A stretch of DNA of 64,000 nt from Jatrophihabitans sp035642535 (GTDB lineage: Bacteria; Actinomycetota; Actinomycetes; Mycobacteriales; Jatrophihabitantaceae): assembly GCA_035642535.1 (NCBI GenBank), contig DASQSE010000016.1, positions 1 to 64,000 on the forward strand. Direction: 5' to 3'. A program made the position numbers and the translations under genes. Under the pieces are notes generated by a model. That model saw only the letters and a program-made list of their open reading frames with translations, made no database searches and was not told the DNA's origin. This document shows positions 7,370 to 17,109 of the stretch, piece after piece; position 1 is the stretch's first letter; each line of letters starts with the position of its first letter.

Positions 7370-10300
7370 GTGCCGCGGTTCAAGCGCCAACGCCTCGATC
7401 GCCGGCCGCGAGGCCTGAGCCGGCGGGCGTTCCTGCAGAGCGGTACGACCATCGGCGCGGCCGCGGGCGTCGCGGCGGCCGTACCACCGCCCGCGCGCGC
7501 CGCCGGTCAGGATCCGCTCGTCGTCGGCCGGTTGCGGGCCGACGCCCGCAAGGAGCCGATGGGTATTCAAGCCACCCGTCCACAGCTGTCCTGGACGGTG
7601 ACCGGCACCGGGCGCGGCCGCCGCACGACCGCGTACCAGGTCCGGGTGGCCACCAGCCCGGGGCTGTTCCGCACCGGACGCGCGGACCTCTGGGAGAGCG
7701 GGCGAGTCGAGTCCGACGCGGTGTCGGTGCAGTTCGGTGGCGAGGCGCTGGCTTCCCGCACTCGCGGTTACTGGCAGGTGCGGGTGTGGGACGAGAACGG
7801 CCAGGTGTCGCCGTGGAGCCCGGTCAGCTGGTTCGAGATCGGGCTGCTCCAGCCGGCCGAATGGAGCGCGGGCTGGATCGGCAACCCCGACTGGGACGCG
7901 CTGGTCGCGCCCACCCCGCCTGCGACGATCACCTTCCCGGCACAGCAGGCGCGCTTCGTCCGGCTCTCCGTGACGCGGTTGGGCCTGCCGCTGAAGGAGG
8001 GCTGGCCGTACCTCGTCTCGCGATTGCAGATCGCCGAGTTCCAGGTCTTCTACTCGTCCCGGCCCGAGGTCAACCTGGCGCTGCACGCACCGGTGACCGC
8101 GACCGACGTCTACTCCGCGCCGGGCTCTTGGGAACCGGAGTACGTCACCGACGGCAAGACGGACGGCAGCACGCCGCCGATCGGGTTCACCAGCCTCGAG
8201 CACCAGTACCCGGACGTCTCGGCCGATCCGATTCTCGTCACGATCGATCTCGGCAGCACGGGCACCTTCGACAGGGTCGCGTTGTGGCCGCGCACCGACA
8301 CACTGACCCCGGACGGCAAGACCGCCAACTTCCCGGTCGACTTCACGATCCAGGTGGCCGACAGCGCGGACGGCCCGTTCACCGTTGCTGCTGCGGTCAC
8401 CGGCCAGCAGGCTCCGCAGCCGGCGCCGCGACCGGCAGCGTTGCCGCTGTTCGCGCGGCAGTTCACCGTGCGCAAGCCCGTGTCCCGTGCCCGGCTGTAC
8501 GTCACCGGGCTGGGCATCTACACCACGACCGTCAACGGGCAGCACACCAGCAACGCGCTGCTCGAGCCTGGCAACACCACCTACACCAAGCGCGTCAACT
8601 ACGCGACCTGCGACGTCGCCGATCTCCTGCAGCCCGGCACGAACGCGATCGGCATCGCGGTCGGCACCGGGATCTACGACACGTCCAGCTACAACACCAG
8701 GTACGCCAAGTTCCGGGGCCGTATCGGGCCGCCGAAGGTGCTCGCCCAGCTCGAGATCACCTATACCGACGGGACGTCGGAGCGGGTCGGCACCGACACC
8801 GACTGGTGGACGATGCTCGGCGCGACGACGTTCTCGAACTGGTACGGCGGTGAGGATTTCGACGCGCGGCGGCTACCCGCGGGCTGGGACCTGCCCGGCG
8901 CGGACCTGTCGGGCTGGCAGCCGGCGACCGCATCGGCCGCGCCGGCGCCGGATGCGGCACTCACCGCTCGCCACGGCCCGGCCATCGAGGCCGTCGACGT
9001 GCTACCCACCCAGCGGCTCAGCCAGCCTCAGCCGGGTGTGTACGTCTTCGACATCGGTACCAACCTCGCCGGACGGCAGGTTCTCAAGGTCAGCGGCCCG
9101 GTCGGCACCGCGATCACCATGCGGCCCGCGGAACTGCTGCACGCCGACGGCACGATCGACTACGGCAGCACCGGCAACCCGATCTACGACGTCTATACGC
9201 TGCGCGGTGCCGGGACCGAGACCTGGAACCCGGAGTTCATCTACCACGGCTTCCGCTACATCCAGGTGGAAGGACTGCCCGCCGCGCCGGGTACCGACGC
9301 GATCAGCGCGCTGGTGACGCGTGCGGCGAACGAGAGCGCCGGCTCGTTCTCCTGCTCGAACGACCTGCTCAACGGCATCCACCGGATCATCGACCGCGCC
9401 GTCCAAAGCAACATGTTCTCCGTCCTCACAGACTGCCCGCACCGGGAGAAGCTCGGCTGGATGGAGGAGGACCACCTCGTCTTCGAAGCGGTGGCCCGCA
9501 ACTACGACGTTGCCGCCTACGGCAACGACCTCGTGCAGGCGATGGCCGACGCGCAACTGCCGAACGGGTTGGTGCCGGACATCGCTCCCGAGTACACGGT
9601 CTTCAGCGGCGGGTTCCGCGACGACCCGAACTGGGGCAGCGCGATCGTGCTGGTCTCGTTGGCGCTGTACCGCGCCTACGGCGACACGGACGTGCTTGCG
9701 CGCTTCTACCCGAACATGCAGCGCTACGTCGACTACCTCACCGGCAAGGCGAGCGGCAACCTGCTCGACTACGGGCTGGGCGACTGGGCGACGATCAACG
9801 CCAGCACGCCGGCCGGGGTCACCGCTACGTACGGGTACTTCAAGGCCGTCGACGGGCTGCGCCGGATCGCGACTGCGGTTGGCAACAGCGACGATGCGGC
9901 CCGCTACACACAACTCGCCGCGGCCATCGGCGCGGCGTTCCACACCAAGTACTTCGACGCCGCGAACCACACCTACGCCACCGGCTCGCAGTGCAGCGAC
10001 GCGCTCGCGCTCGACATGGGCGTCGTGCCGGAGGCCGAGCGGGCCGCCGTCCTCGACCACCTCGTCGCGAACCTGCGCAACAACGCATACCACCTCAACA
10101 TCGGCGAGATCGGACTGCCCGCGCTGTTCGATGTGCTGGCCGCGGCCGGCCGCAATGACGTGATGTACGAGATCGCCACCCAGACCACGGCGCCGAGCTA
10201 CGGTGCCATGTTGGCCCGCGGCGCGACGTCGCTGACCGAGTTCTGGGACGGCACCGGCTCGCAGAATCACTTCATGCTCGGCGCTATCGACAAGTGGTTC

Positions 10301-10576
10301 ACCACGTCACTGGCCGGCATCGGGCAACCGGCGGACTCCGTCGGGTACGCCGAGGTGCTGATCGCGCCGGCCATCGTCGGTGACCTGACCCAGGTGAGCG
10401 GCCGATACCGGACGCCGCGCGGGTTGGTGACGAGCGAGTGGCAGCGCTCCCGGCAGACCGTGCAGCTCGACGTCAGCATCCCGGTCGGCACCAGCGCGAC
10501 GGTCCGGCTCCCCGGCCGCGCCGACGAGCGCGTGCCGTCCGGCGACTACCGCTTCACCACCACCCTGCCGGCGTGA
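7370..10576 (+). CDS. Tat-exported alpha-L-rhamnosidase (GH78) with inserted F5/8C-like domain
   Basis: The 1068-residue enzyme would release terminal L-rhamnose from plant glycosides or polysaccharides outside the cell. The twin-arginine signal is LSRRAFLQSGTTIGAAAG followed by a hydrophobic stretch and an Ala-Arg-Ala-Ala site near residue 45. Domains in order: N-terminal Fn3-like domain (about 50-165, ending SWFEIGLL), a discoidin/F5-8C-like carbohydrate-binding insert (about 185-350; NLALHAPVTATDVYS, EYVTDGKTDG), the Bac_rhamnosid strand domain (about 365-540; TTTVNGQ), the alpha/alpha barrel and a C-terminal beta domain. The catalytic-region signature DCPHREKLGWMEED starts at D688 and holds the Asp and Glu residues expected of GH78. 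GTG start at 7370 with GGGAGG 5-6 bases upstream. Confidence 0.93.
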   Translation: MPRFKRQRLDRRPRGLSRRAFLQSGTTIGAAAGVAAAVPPPARAAGQDPLVVGRLRADARKEPMGIQATRPQLSWTVTGTGRGRRTTAYQVRVATSPGLFRTGRADLWESGRVESDAVSVQFGGEALASRTRGYWQVRVWDENGQVSPWSPVSWFEIGLLQPAEWSAGWIGNPDWDALVAPTPPATITFPAQQARFVRLSVTRLGLPLKEGWPYLVSRLQIAEFQVFYSSRPEVNLALHAPVTATDVYSAPGSWEPEYVTDGKTDGSTPPIGFTSLEHQYPDVSADPILVTIDLGSTGTFDRVALWPRTDTLTPDGKTANFPVDFTIQVADSADGPFTVAAAVTGQQAPQPAPRPAALPLFARQFTVRKPVSRARLYVTGLGIYTTTVNGQHTSNALLEPGNTTYTKRVNYATCDVADLLQPGTNAIGIAVGTGIYDTSSYNTRYAKFRGRIGPPKVLAQLEITYTDGTSERVGTDTDWWTMLGATTFSNWYGGEDFDARRLPAGWDLPGADLSGWQPATASAAPAPDAALTARHGPAIEAVDVLPTQRLSQPQPGVYVFDIGTNLAGRQVLKVSGPVGTAITMRPAELLHADGTIDYGSTGNPIYDVYTLRGAGTETWNPEFIYHGFRYIQVEGLPAAPGTDAISALVTRAANESAGSFSCSNDLLNGIHRIIDRAVQSNMFSVLTDCPHREKLGWMEEDHLVFEAVARNYDVAAYGNDLVQAMADAQLPNGLVPDIAPEYTVFSGGFRDDPNWGSAIVLVSLALYRAYGDTDVLARFYPNMQRYVDYLTGKASGNLLDYGLGDWATINASTPAGVTATYGYFKAVDGLRRIATAVGNSDDAARYTQLAAAIGAAFHTKYFDAANHTYATGSQCSDALALDMGVVPEAERAAVLDHLVANLRNNAYHLNIGEIGLPALFDVLAAAGRNDVMYEIATQTTAPSYGAMLARGATSLTEFWDGTGSQNHFMLGAIDKWFTTSLAGIGQPADSVGYAEVLIAPAIVGDLTQVSGRYRTPRGLVTSEWQRSRQTVQLDVSIPVGTSATVRLPGRADERVPSGDYRFTTTLPA

Positions 10577-10669
10577 GCCCACCGCGCAGCTCGCGACGGT
10601 GTCGATTGCCTCTTGCCTCATTCGTCGAACAGGCGTGGGCTATCGAACGGAACGGGGAGGTGGTCGGTG

Positions 10670-11293
10670 ATGACGGACATCTGGCCGGTCATCCACAGCG
10701 AACGGCGGGCGCTGGCCGAGGATCTCGGTTCGCTGTCCGACGAGCAGTGGCGGACGCAGTCGGGCTGCGCTGAATGGACGGTCCACGACGTGCTCGCCCA
10801 TCTGCTGTCGGCGGCCAAGATGACGCCGTCGAAGTTCCTCGTCCGGTTCGCCCGGGCCGGCTTCAATTTCGACCGGTTCGCCGGCCGGCAGGTTGCGTTC
10901 GAAAGGGCGGGCGGCCCAGCGGCAACCCTCGCAGCGTTCCGCGCCGCGCTGGGGCGCACGACGGCCCCGCCTGGCCCCAAGGACACCTGGCTCGGTGAGG
11001 CCTTCGTGCACGGTGAGGACATCCGCCGACCGTTGGGCATCGTGCACCAGTACCCGCTCCCATACGTCACACGGGTGATCACGCTCTACGCCAACAGCGG
11101 CGCGATCATCGGCGGGAAGCAGCGAGTCGCCGGACTGATGCTGGTGGCCACGGACACCGACTTCAGCGTCGGCTCCGGCCCAATCGTCGAGGGCCCTGCC
11201 GTCGCGTTGATGCTCGCCGCCTCCGGCCGCACGCCAGCCCTGGCCGAACTCGGCGGCCCGGGCCTGGACACCCTCGTCACCCGCTGCCGCTGA
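10670..11293 (+). CDS. DinB/mycothiol-dependent maleylpyruvate isomerase-fold protein, 207 aa
   Basis: The N-terminal region (IHSERRALAEDLGSLSDEQW, then CAEWTVHDVLAHLLSAA) is the standard start of the actinobacterial MDMPI/DinB-2 family, a four-helix bundle that places metal-binding His residues. H in DVLAHLL and H in EAFVHGEDIR are candidate ligands. Members act in thiol-dependent isomerase or transferase reactions, or remain uncharacterised. The C-terminal part has a small beta domain like that of sterol carrier proteins. The ATG at 10670 is chosen because GGGGAGG lies about 9 bases ahead. The reaction here cannot be named. Confidence 0.8.
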   Translation: MTDIWPVIHSERRALAEDLGSLSDEQWRTQSGCAEWTVHDVLAHLLSAAKMTPSKFLVRFARAGFNFDRFAGRQVAFERAGGPAATLAAFRAALGRTTAPPGPKDTWLGEAFVHGEDIRRPLGIVHQYPLPYVTRVITLYANSGAIIGGKQRVAGLMLVATDTDFSVGSGPIVEGPAVALMLAASGRTPALAELGGPGLDTLVTRCR

Positions 11294-11509
11294 GCCCACG
11301 CATTCGTCGCTCGTAAGCAACGGCGGCGGCCGGCACTCGGCCGCATGCCGGTGTGCCAGCACCCCCGAACGGATGGGGTGAGCATGGTGGTCGGGCGAGT
11401 GGCTGGGTGTAACGATGCGGCTGTGACCGCGTCGCGGGGGCAACGCCTCGCCGCAGGATCAGCTGCTGCACCGGCTGGGCCGCGACCCGAAGATCACCAA
11501 GGAGATCCG

Positions 11510-11947
11510 ATGACCGAACCCAAGCAATTCCTCGACGAGATGATGCCGCGCATTCACGAGGCCGAGACGGCGCTGCACAACGGCGAGGCCGGTCCGCGCT
11601 TCGAGATGTGGTCGCACACCGAACCGGTCACTGTCTTCGGCGCCGCTTTCAATTCGATCGGGTGGGCCGAGGTCGGTCCGATGTTCGAGAAGCTTGCGTC
11701 GCGTTTCTCGAACTGCGGTTCATGTGAGTGGGAGGTAGTCGCCGCCGACGTAGGCGAGGACTTCGCGTACGTGGTCGCGATCGAGCGGACGACCGCGTCG
11801 GTAGGCGGCGCCGAACCGAGGCCGTACACGCTCCGCAGCACGACGATCTTTCGGCGCGCGGACGGCGAGTGGAAGATCGTGCATCGCCATGCCGATCCGA
11901 TCGACGATTCCGCGGAGTTGCTCTCACGCTCGCTGCGCGCCCAATGA
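11510..11947 (+). CDS. SnoaL_3/DUF4440-like NTF2-fold protein, 145 aa
   Basis: The pattern is that of small NTF2-fold proteins: a helical opening (FLDEMMPRIHEAETALHNGE), a middle FEMWSHTEPVTVFGAAF, then long strands with WEVVAADVGEDFAYVVAIER and the closing DGEWKIVHRHADPID, where VHRHAD is characteristic of this group. The ATG at 11510 has a perfect AAGGAGATCCG ribosome site. These proteins may be detoxifying isomerases or ligand binders, and no substrate can be given. Confidence 0.85.
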   Translation: MTEPKQFLDEMMPRIHEAETALHNGEAGPRFEMWSHTEPVTVFGAAFNSIGWAEVGPMFEKLASRFSNCGSCEWEVVAADVGEDFAYVVAIERTTASVGGAEPRPYTLRSTTIFRRADGEWKIVHRHADPIDDSAELLSRSLRAQ

Positions 11948-12105
11948 TTCGGCGACGCGTCGATCGCGCCGAATCGGGACGAACCCGAACAACGCACTCC
12001 CTCGTGCTGAGATTTCGCCACAGCCGCCATCGCCACGGATGGTGTGAAGTGTCGGCGCGACCTACGCTCGCTGCCATCGCGGCGTGTGACGGTGGGGTGG
12101 TTCGA

Positions 12106-13410
12106 ATGCGTGCCTTGCTCAGTGCTGGCGTTCTGATCGTTCTGTCGATCGGGGTAGTTGTCGCGGCGCCGTCCAGCTCGCCCGCGGGCGCCGCCGCTAC
12201 GTCCTTCGCCGGCGCAGAGCGCATCGACGACGACGCACACATGGTGGCTCGGAACGCCGCAGCCGATGTCGATTCGGTCGGCAATGCCGTGGCAGTGTGG
12301 CAATTCAACGGCGTCATCTACGGATCACGCCGACCCGTCGGCGGAAGCTGGAGCACCCCGCAACAGCTGATCGAAACCTTCGTTGTAGACCCCGATGTCG
12401 TGGCACTCGGCGAGGACGGGGCGGCCTACTTCGACGTCGGCATGAATAGTCCCGAGGGCGACGGGATCGTCGTATGGTCGTCCGACAACACGGTCCACGG
12501 GACAACCGTCTTCGGCGAAGGCGCCGCCGGCCGGGTCGCCGCTGATCGGGACGGCGACGTGGTTGCCTACACCGAGTCGGCCAACAGCCTTACGACGTAC
12601 CACTTCGCGGCCGCCGGAACCGATCCGGTGAGCGACGGATGGTCGTCGGCGACGAAGCTGCGCGCGTTCGGTTCTTCCCGGGTGACCTTCGGCTCCGGGC
12701 ATACCTACTATGTCGCCTATCCGCCGGACTCGACGGGCACCGATCGCCGGTTCCGCGTCGACCTCGTCCACGGAACCACCGGCGATCACGTACTGCTCAT
12801 TCACCGTCGGCTCTGCCCATCAGGTAGCGGGCGGTTGGCCGGTTACAACATCGCGGCCGGGAGGTTCGGAGCGGTCGTCCTCGCTTGGCGGTGCACGAGC
12901 CGGACGGCGGACGTGATCGACGTCCAGCGCATCAGCCGCACCCACCGGATCGGCGCGGTGGTCCAGATCGCCCGCTCGCGGCTCGCGGGTGTCACCGGCC
13001 GGCTCTCCGCTCCCGCCGTGGCCCAGGGTCCGGGGTCCGCGACCGTGCTGTTCAGTCGGGCAACTGGCGCCAATCGCCGCGACATCCTCGCCGTGTCCAC
13101 CGATTCAGACGGCATGTGGCGCCGGCCGCGCATCAAGGTGCGCGACGTGGTCGCCCGCTCCGCCGCGGCGATGACTGCGCAGCTCGACTGGTCACCTGAC
13201 GGAGCCGCGCTGCTTACCTACCGCAACGGCGGTTTCGACGGGACGATCTGGGCGCTGCGCCGCCTGCCGGGAACGGCATTCCGCGCGCCCGTGCAAGTGT
13301 TTCCGGGTTCGGCGCGCATCAGGCTCGGCGCCGTCGCCGCGAACGGTGCCGCACTGGTCGTCCGACTCAAGCCCGACGACCGATTCGTAGGCAGATTCGC
13401 GCCGGCCTGA
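12106..13410 (+). CDS. secreted beta-propeller-like hypothetical protein, 434 aa
   Basis: A signal peptide (MRALLSAGVLIVLSIGVVVA then ALA-type site near residue 33) leads into repeated strand modules of about 45-60 residues. Each carries a GNAVAVW- or GDVVAYT-like strand (VDSVGNAVAVWQF, ADRDGDVVAYTES, APAVAQGPGSATVLF, LDWSPDGAALLTY). This looks like a seven-bladed-type propeller with low repeat identity. No enzyme motif is seen. The ATG at 12106 follows GGTGGGG by about 8 bases. Probably cell-surface or secreted. Confidence 0.65.
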   Translation: MRALLSAGVLIVLSIGVVVAAPSSSPAGAAATSFAGAERIDDDAHMVARNAAADVDSVGNAVAVWQFNGVIYGSRRPVGGSWSTPQQLIETFVVDPDVVALGEDGAAYFDVGMNSPEGDGIVVWSSDNTVHGTTVFGEGAAGRVAADRDGDVVAYTESANSLTTYHFAAAGTDPVSDGWSSATKLRAFGSSRVTFGSGHTYYVAYPPDSTGTDRRFRVDLVHGTTGDHVLLIHRRLCPSGSGRLAGYNIAAGRFGAVVLAWRCTSRTADVIDVQRISRTHRIGAVVQIARSRLAGVTGRLSAPAVAQGPGSATVLFSRATGANRRDILAVSTDSDGMWRRPRIKVRDVVARSAAAMTAQLDWSPDGAALLTYRNGGFDGTIWALRRLPGTAFRAPVQVFPGSARIRLGAVAANGAALVVRLKPDDRFVGRFAPA

Positions 13411-13430
13411 AAGCAAGCTGCGGCGTTTGG

Positions 13431-14303
13431 TCAGAAGCCGGCCACGACCGGGATGACCCGCTCCCCCATGAGTTCAAGCGGGCGAATCGACGCGGCGTCG
13501 GCGACTACGCCCTGCGCATGCACGATGCCCAGTTCGGCGAACCGCTTCAGCTCGGCGAGCATGTCGTCGACGTGCTCGCCGTTCGGCCCTGGGTTGAACC
13601 GGAACTGGATCGTCTTTTCGATCTCCTCGTAATCGCGGCCGACCGACGCACAGTGCTCCCGGAGCACGTCGAGCTTGCGCGCGACGTCCGGACCCGCGAA
13701 CAGATTGCACGCCTGTGCGTACTGAGCGACCAGCCGCAGCGTCTTCTTCTCGCCCGAGCCGCCGATCAGGATCGGTGGATGCGGGCGCTGCAGCGGCTGC
13801 GGCGAGTTGAGGGTGCGCTCGAGCGTGTAGTGCTTTCCGCGGTACGGCTCCTCCTCGTCGCTGCACATCTGCAGGAAGATCTGCAGCGCCTCCTCGAGCC
13901 GCTCGAAGCGTTCGGCAGTGGCTGGGAACGGCAGTCCCAGCCCGCGTGCCTCGTCCGCGTTCCAGGCGGCCCCGATGCCGAGCCAGGCGCGGCCCTCGGA
14001 CAAGACGTCGAGGCTGGTGACGCACTTGGCGAGCAGCCCGGGCTCGCGGTAGACCACCGCCGTCACCCACGACAGGAGGTCGACCCGCGTGGTACATGCG
14101 GCCAGATAACCGAGCGTGGCGTAGGCCTCCAGCATCTCGTGCTCAGGCGGCCCGTGCACACCGATCTGCCAAACATGGTCCATCACGCTGACCCGACTGA
14201 ACCCCGCATCCTCCGCGGCCACCGCAACTCTGCGCAGGTCTTGCGCCAAGGTCGCCGGCCCGCCCGGCCAGGTGAAGTTTGCGATGTGCAGCCCGATCTT
14301 CAT
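13431..14303 (-). CDS. LLM-class, probably F420-dependent, flavin-type oxidoreductase, 290 aa
   Basis: The TIM-barrel luciferase-like pattern is clear: MKIGLHIANFTWPGG at the start, VMDHVWQIG, the TTRVDLLSWVTAVVYREPGL segment, LDVLSEGRAWLGIGAAWNAD (the classic LSGGRxxLGxGxGW region), and later PILIGGSGEKKTLRLVAQYA. The absence of a flavin reductase partner and the actinobacterial setting favour coenzyme F420 over FMN. ATG at 14303 with AAGGGA upstream. An upstream extension exists in frame but lacks family similarity. The substrate is unknown. Confidence 0.9.
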   Translation of the reverse strand: MKIGLHIANFTWPGGPATLAQDLRRVAVAAEDAGFSRVSVMDHVWQIGVHGPPEHEMLEAYATLGYLAACTTRVDLLSWVTAVVYREPGLLAKCVTSLDVLSEGRAWLGIGAAWNADEARGLGLPFPATAERFERLEEALQIFLQMCSDEEEPYRGKHYTLERTLNSPQPLQRPHPPILIGGSGEKKTLRLVAQYAQACNLFAGPDVARKLDVLREHCASVGRDYEEIEKTIQFRFNPGPNGEHVDDMLAELKRFAELGIVHAQGVVADAASIRPLELMGERVIPVVAGF

Positions 14304-14476
14304 GTTCGTCCCTTTCGAACGGATTCGTTTCGACGCTACCGCCGTCGAACTCCGGTTCACGGAAGTGAACGGCTCAGGTTTGCCGTCCGGCATCCGATGG
14401 CGCGAGCAGGGGAGCCAGGACGGCTCCGTGTCCGGCTGCGCGCCGGCGACCTCGCGCCTCGGAGAGGGACCGGCAC

Positions 14477-17107
14477 ATGGATGAGCCCGTCGTTGCTCGC
14501 TCGCTGCACCGCCCGGGTCTTGCCGCCTTCTTCATCGTCGCCCTGCTGCTCGTCGCCGGATTCGTCACCGCATCAGACGGGCCGCTGTCGGTCGGCAACC
14601 CCTGCGGCGGGGACGCCTTCCAACTGCGCGACCGGCTGGTCGGGGCACCGCTCCTCTGCGCCCACCGCGACGCGCCACCGCCCGGCGTGCATGTGCACAC
14701 CCGCGTGCCCACCGCGGCACTGCGCGCGCGCAAGGGCGCGGGGCGCGATGGCCTACGCGGCCGCTCAGGACGCCGGAGTCGCCGCGCCGGCCTCGGTGGC
14801 GGCTAGCTCGCCCGACGTTTCCTGCGACGGCGACGGTACGAGCGGCTTCCGGGTGCAGCCGCTGTACGTCGTGGAGGCCGGAAAGACGAACCGGTACGCC
14901 ACGCTGCAGTCCTCGTTCCAGCTGTGGGCCGCCGGCGTCGACGACGTGATCAACCGCTCGGCGGCAGTGACGGGCGGCGTGCGGCACGTCCGCTTCGTCA
15001 CCCACCCGAACCCGTCCGGGACGGGCTGCCTCGCGCACGTCCTGAACGTGACGGTCCCGGCTGGTTCGATGACCAGCTTCAACGCCACGATCAGCGCGGT
15101 GCAGGCGCTCGGCTTCACCGACCCGGCCCGCAAGTACCTGATGTGGACGGACGCGACGACGCTGTGCGGCATCGCCACGCTCTACTCCGACGACAGCGCC
15201 GCGCAACCAACGCGAACAACGGTCGATACCCGCAGTACGCGCGCATCGACTCGGGCTGCTGGGGTCTGGGTGACGGCTCCTTCCAGCATTCGGTGGAGGC
15301 GCACGAGCTCACACACACCCTCGGTGCGGTATTCACCAGCGCGCCGCACTCGACCCAGGCCGGGCACTGCTGGGACGAGTCGGACACGATGTGCTACTCG
15401 GACGGTGGCAGCCACGCGATGGTGCAGATCTGCCCGACCGACCGGGAGTACCTGCTCGACTGCAACACCGACGACTACTACTCGACCTACCCGAATTCCG
15501 GCAGCTGGCTGGCCGGACACTGGAACGCGGCCAATTCGCAGTTCCTGATCGGCGGCGGCAACGGGACGACGGGCGGGCAGGCCGGGAGTCCGACCACGCT
15601 CGGCGCCACCGTCCTGGTCAACAACCCCGCGGTGCCGGGCCTCGCCACCCAGGTGCAGGTGACGCCCGCGCTGCCGACCGGCGATGCGGTGGCCTCGATC
15701 GCGTGGAGTTCGGCGCGCAAGGACTGCACCTTCGCCGACCGCGCCGCCGCGGTGACGCAGGTGGTCTGCAATGCGACGAGCAGCACCGGCACCTCCGTCA
15801 CGGTCACCGTCACGGACACGGCGGGGGCGGTGAAGGCGGTGACCAGCCCGCTCACCTTCTCGGCCGACGGGGCGAAGCGGGATGTCACGCTCGTCGCCGG
15901 CCTCCGCGACCAGAGCGGTGCAGCGCAGCTCGCCTGCACCGGCGCGTCGACATTGCTCACGAGCACCGCAACGGACACCGCGACGGGCCTGCCGATCAAG
16001 GGCGTGGCGGTGAAGTTCACGACGCAGACCGGCACCGCGCTGCCGGTGACCGTCTCGAGCGCGGTGAGCGACACGAGCGGTACGGCCGGCGGCAAGTTCA
16101 CCGCCCAGCCCACCACGCTCGCCGCATCGACGACGGCGGTGGGCGCCTTCGACACCGGCGTCGCGGCGCATGTCACGGTCTCGACGCACACCTGCACCAC
16201 CGCGCTCAGCGCGACGCTCGATCCGGCGAGCAGCTACTACGCCGACCCGGTCGTCGTCAGCGGAGTCGTGACGCGCGACAGCGGCCTGCCCCTCTACAAC
16301 GCCACCGTCTCGATCACCGAGCTCACCACTGCCGGCAAGGTCGTCTCGCTCGGCTCCGGCCGCAGCCTCGCTGACGGCAGCTACCGCGTGACCGTCAAGC
16401 CGACTGTGAGCGGGACGCTGCGTGCCGGCGTCGCCGCGACGACCGGCTGGATCGCGGCCACGGCCACCGCCGCCGCGCTCACTGTCAGCATCCCCGACAC
16501 CGTGTTCACCGCGAGCAAGGACACCGGCAACGTCGGCTACGGCAGCCCGGTCACCGTGACCGGCACCCTCGCGCGTAGCGCCGGCGGCGTGGTCACCCCG
16601 CTCAGCGGAACCGTGAAGATCACGCTCACCGCGGGCAGCAGCGCCCCGGTCGTCGTCGGAACCGGCTCGGCGTCCAATGGCGCATGGCGGATCGCCGCCA
16701 AGCCGCTGGCCTCCGGCACGCTAACCGCCTTGTACGCGGGCGTGACCGGGCAGCCCGCCGCGCGCGTCGACCTCGGCCAGGTGACGGTCGGTACATGGTC
16801 CGCGAGCATCACACTGGCGGCGAAGTACTCGACCCAGCCCGCATCGACGTCCAACACGCTGTCCGGCACGGTGACGCGCAGCTACAACGGCAGCACCGGA
16901 CCGGCGCCGTCCGTGGCCGTCAAGCTCTACCTGCTGCCCTCCTCGGGGACCTCGCCGGTGCTGCTGAAGCAGGTGACGACGAGCTCGTCCGGCACTTACA
17001 GCGGCACCGTGTTCCCCACCGTCAGCGGCACGCTGGTAGCCAAGATCGCCGGCACGACCGGCTACGACGACGCGAGCTCACCAGGCGTGCCACTGCTCGT
17101 GCAGTGA
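14477..17107 (+). pseudogene. secreted zinc metalloprotease-like gene with two compensating frameshifts
   Basis: Three pieces join into one protein of about 876 aa. The N-terminal piece has a signal anchor (LAAFFIVALLLVAGFVTA). A middle piece in another frame runs from about 14745 to 15203. The long last piece returns to the first frame. One extra base near 14734-14744 (GGGCGCGGGG) and one missing base near 15204-15208 (CAACCAACG) explain the breaks. The zinc motif HELTHTLGAV and the MCYSDG Met-turn lie just after the second break. Then come immunoglobulin-like repeats of about 95 residues (PTVSGTLRAGVAAT, KPLASGTLTALYAG, PTVSGTLVAKIAGT), typical of wall-binding or surface domains. The balanced breaks suggest either sequencing error or recent decay. 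Confidence 0.75.
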
Positions 17108-17109
17108 CC

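Noticed and set aside
7118..8545. 475-codon antisense frame across the rhamnosidase N-terminus
   Set aside because: Composition is Arg-rich and repetitive, there is no ribosome site, and the plus-strand gene is certain.
11345..11509. Upstream extension of the SnoaL-like gene at 11510
   Set aside because: The ATG at 11510 has a perfect ribosome site, and the extension has no family similarity.
14730..15210. Programmed ribosomal frameshifting in the metalloprotease gene
   Set aside because: Two opposite shifts in one gene without a slippery heptamer or pseudoknot make indel error or decay simpler.
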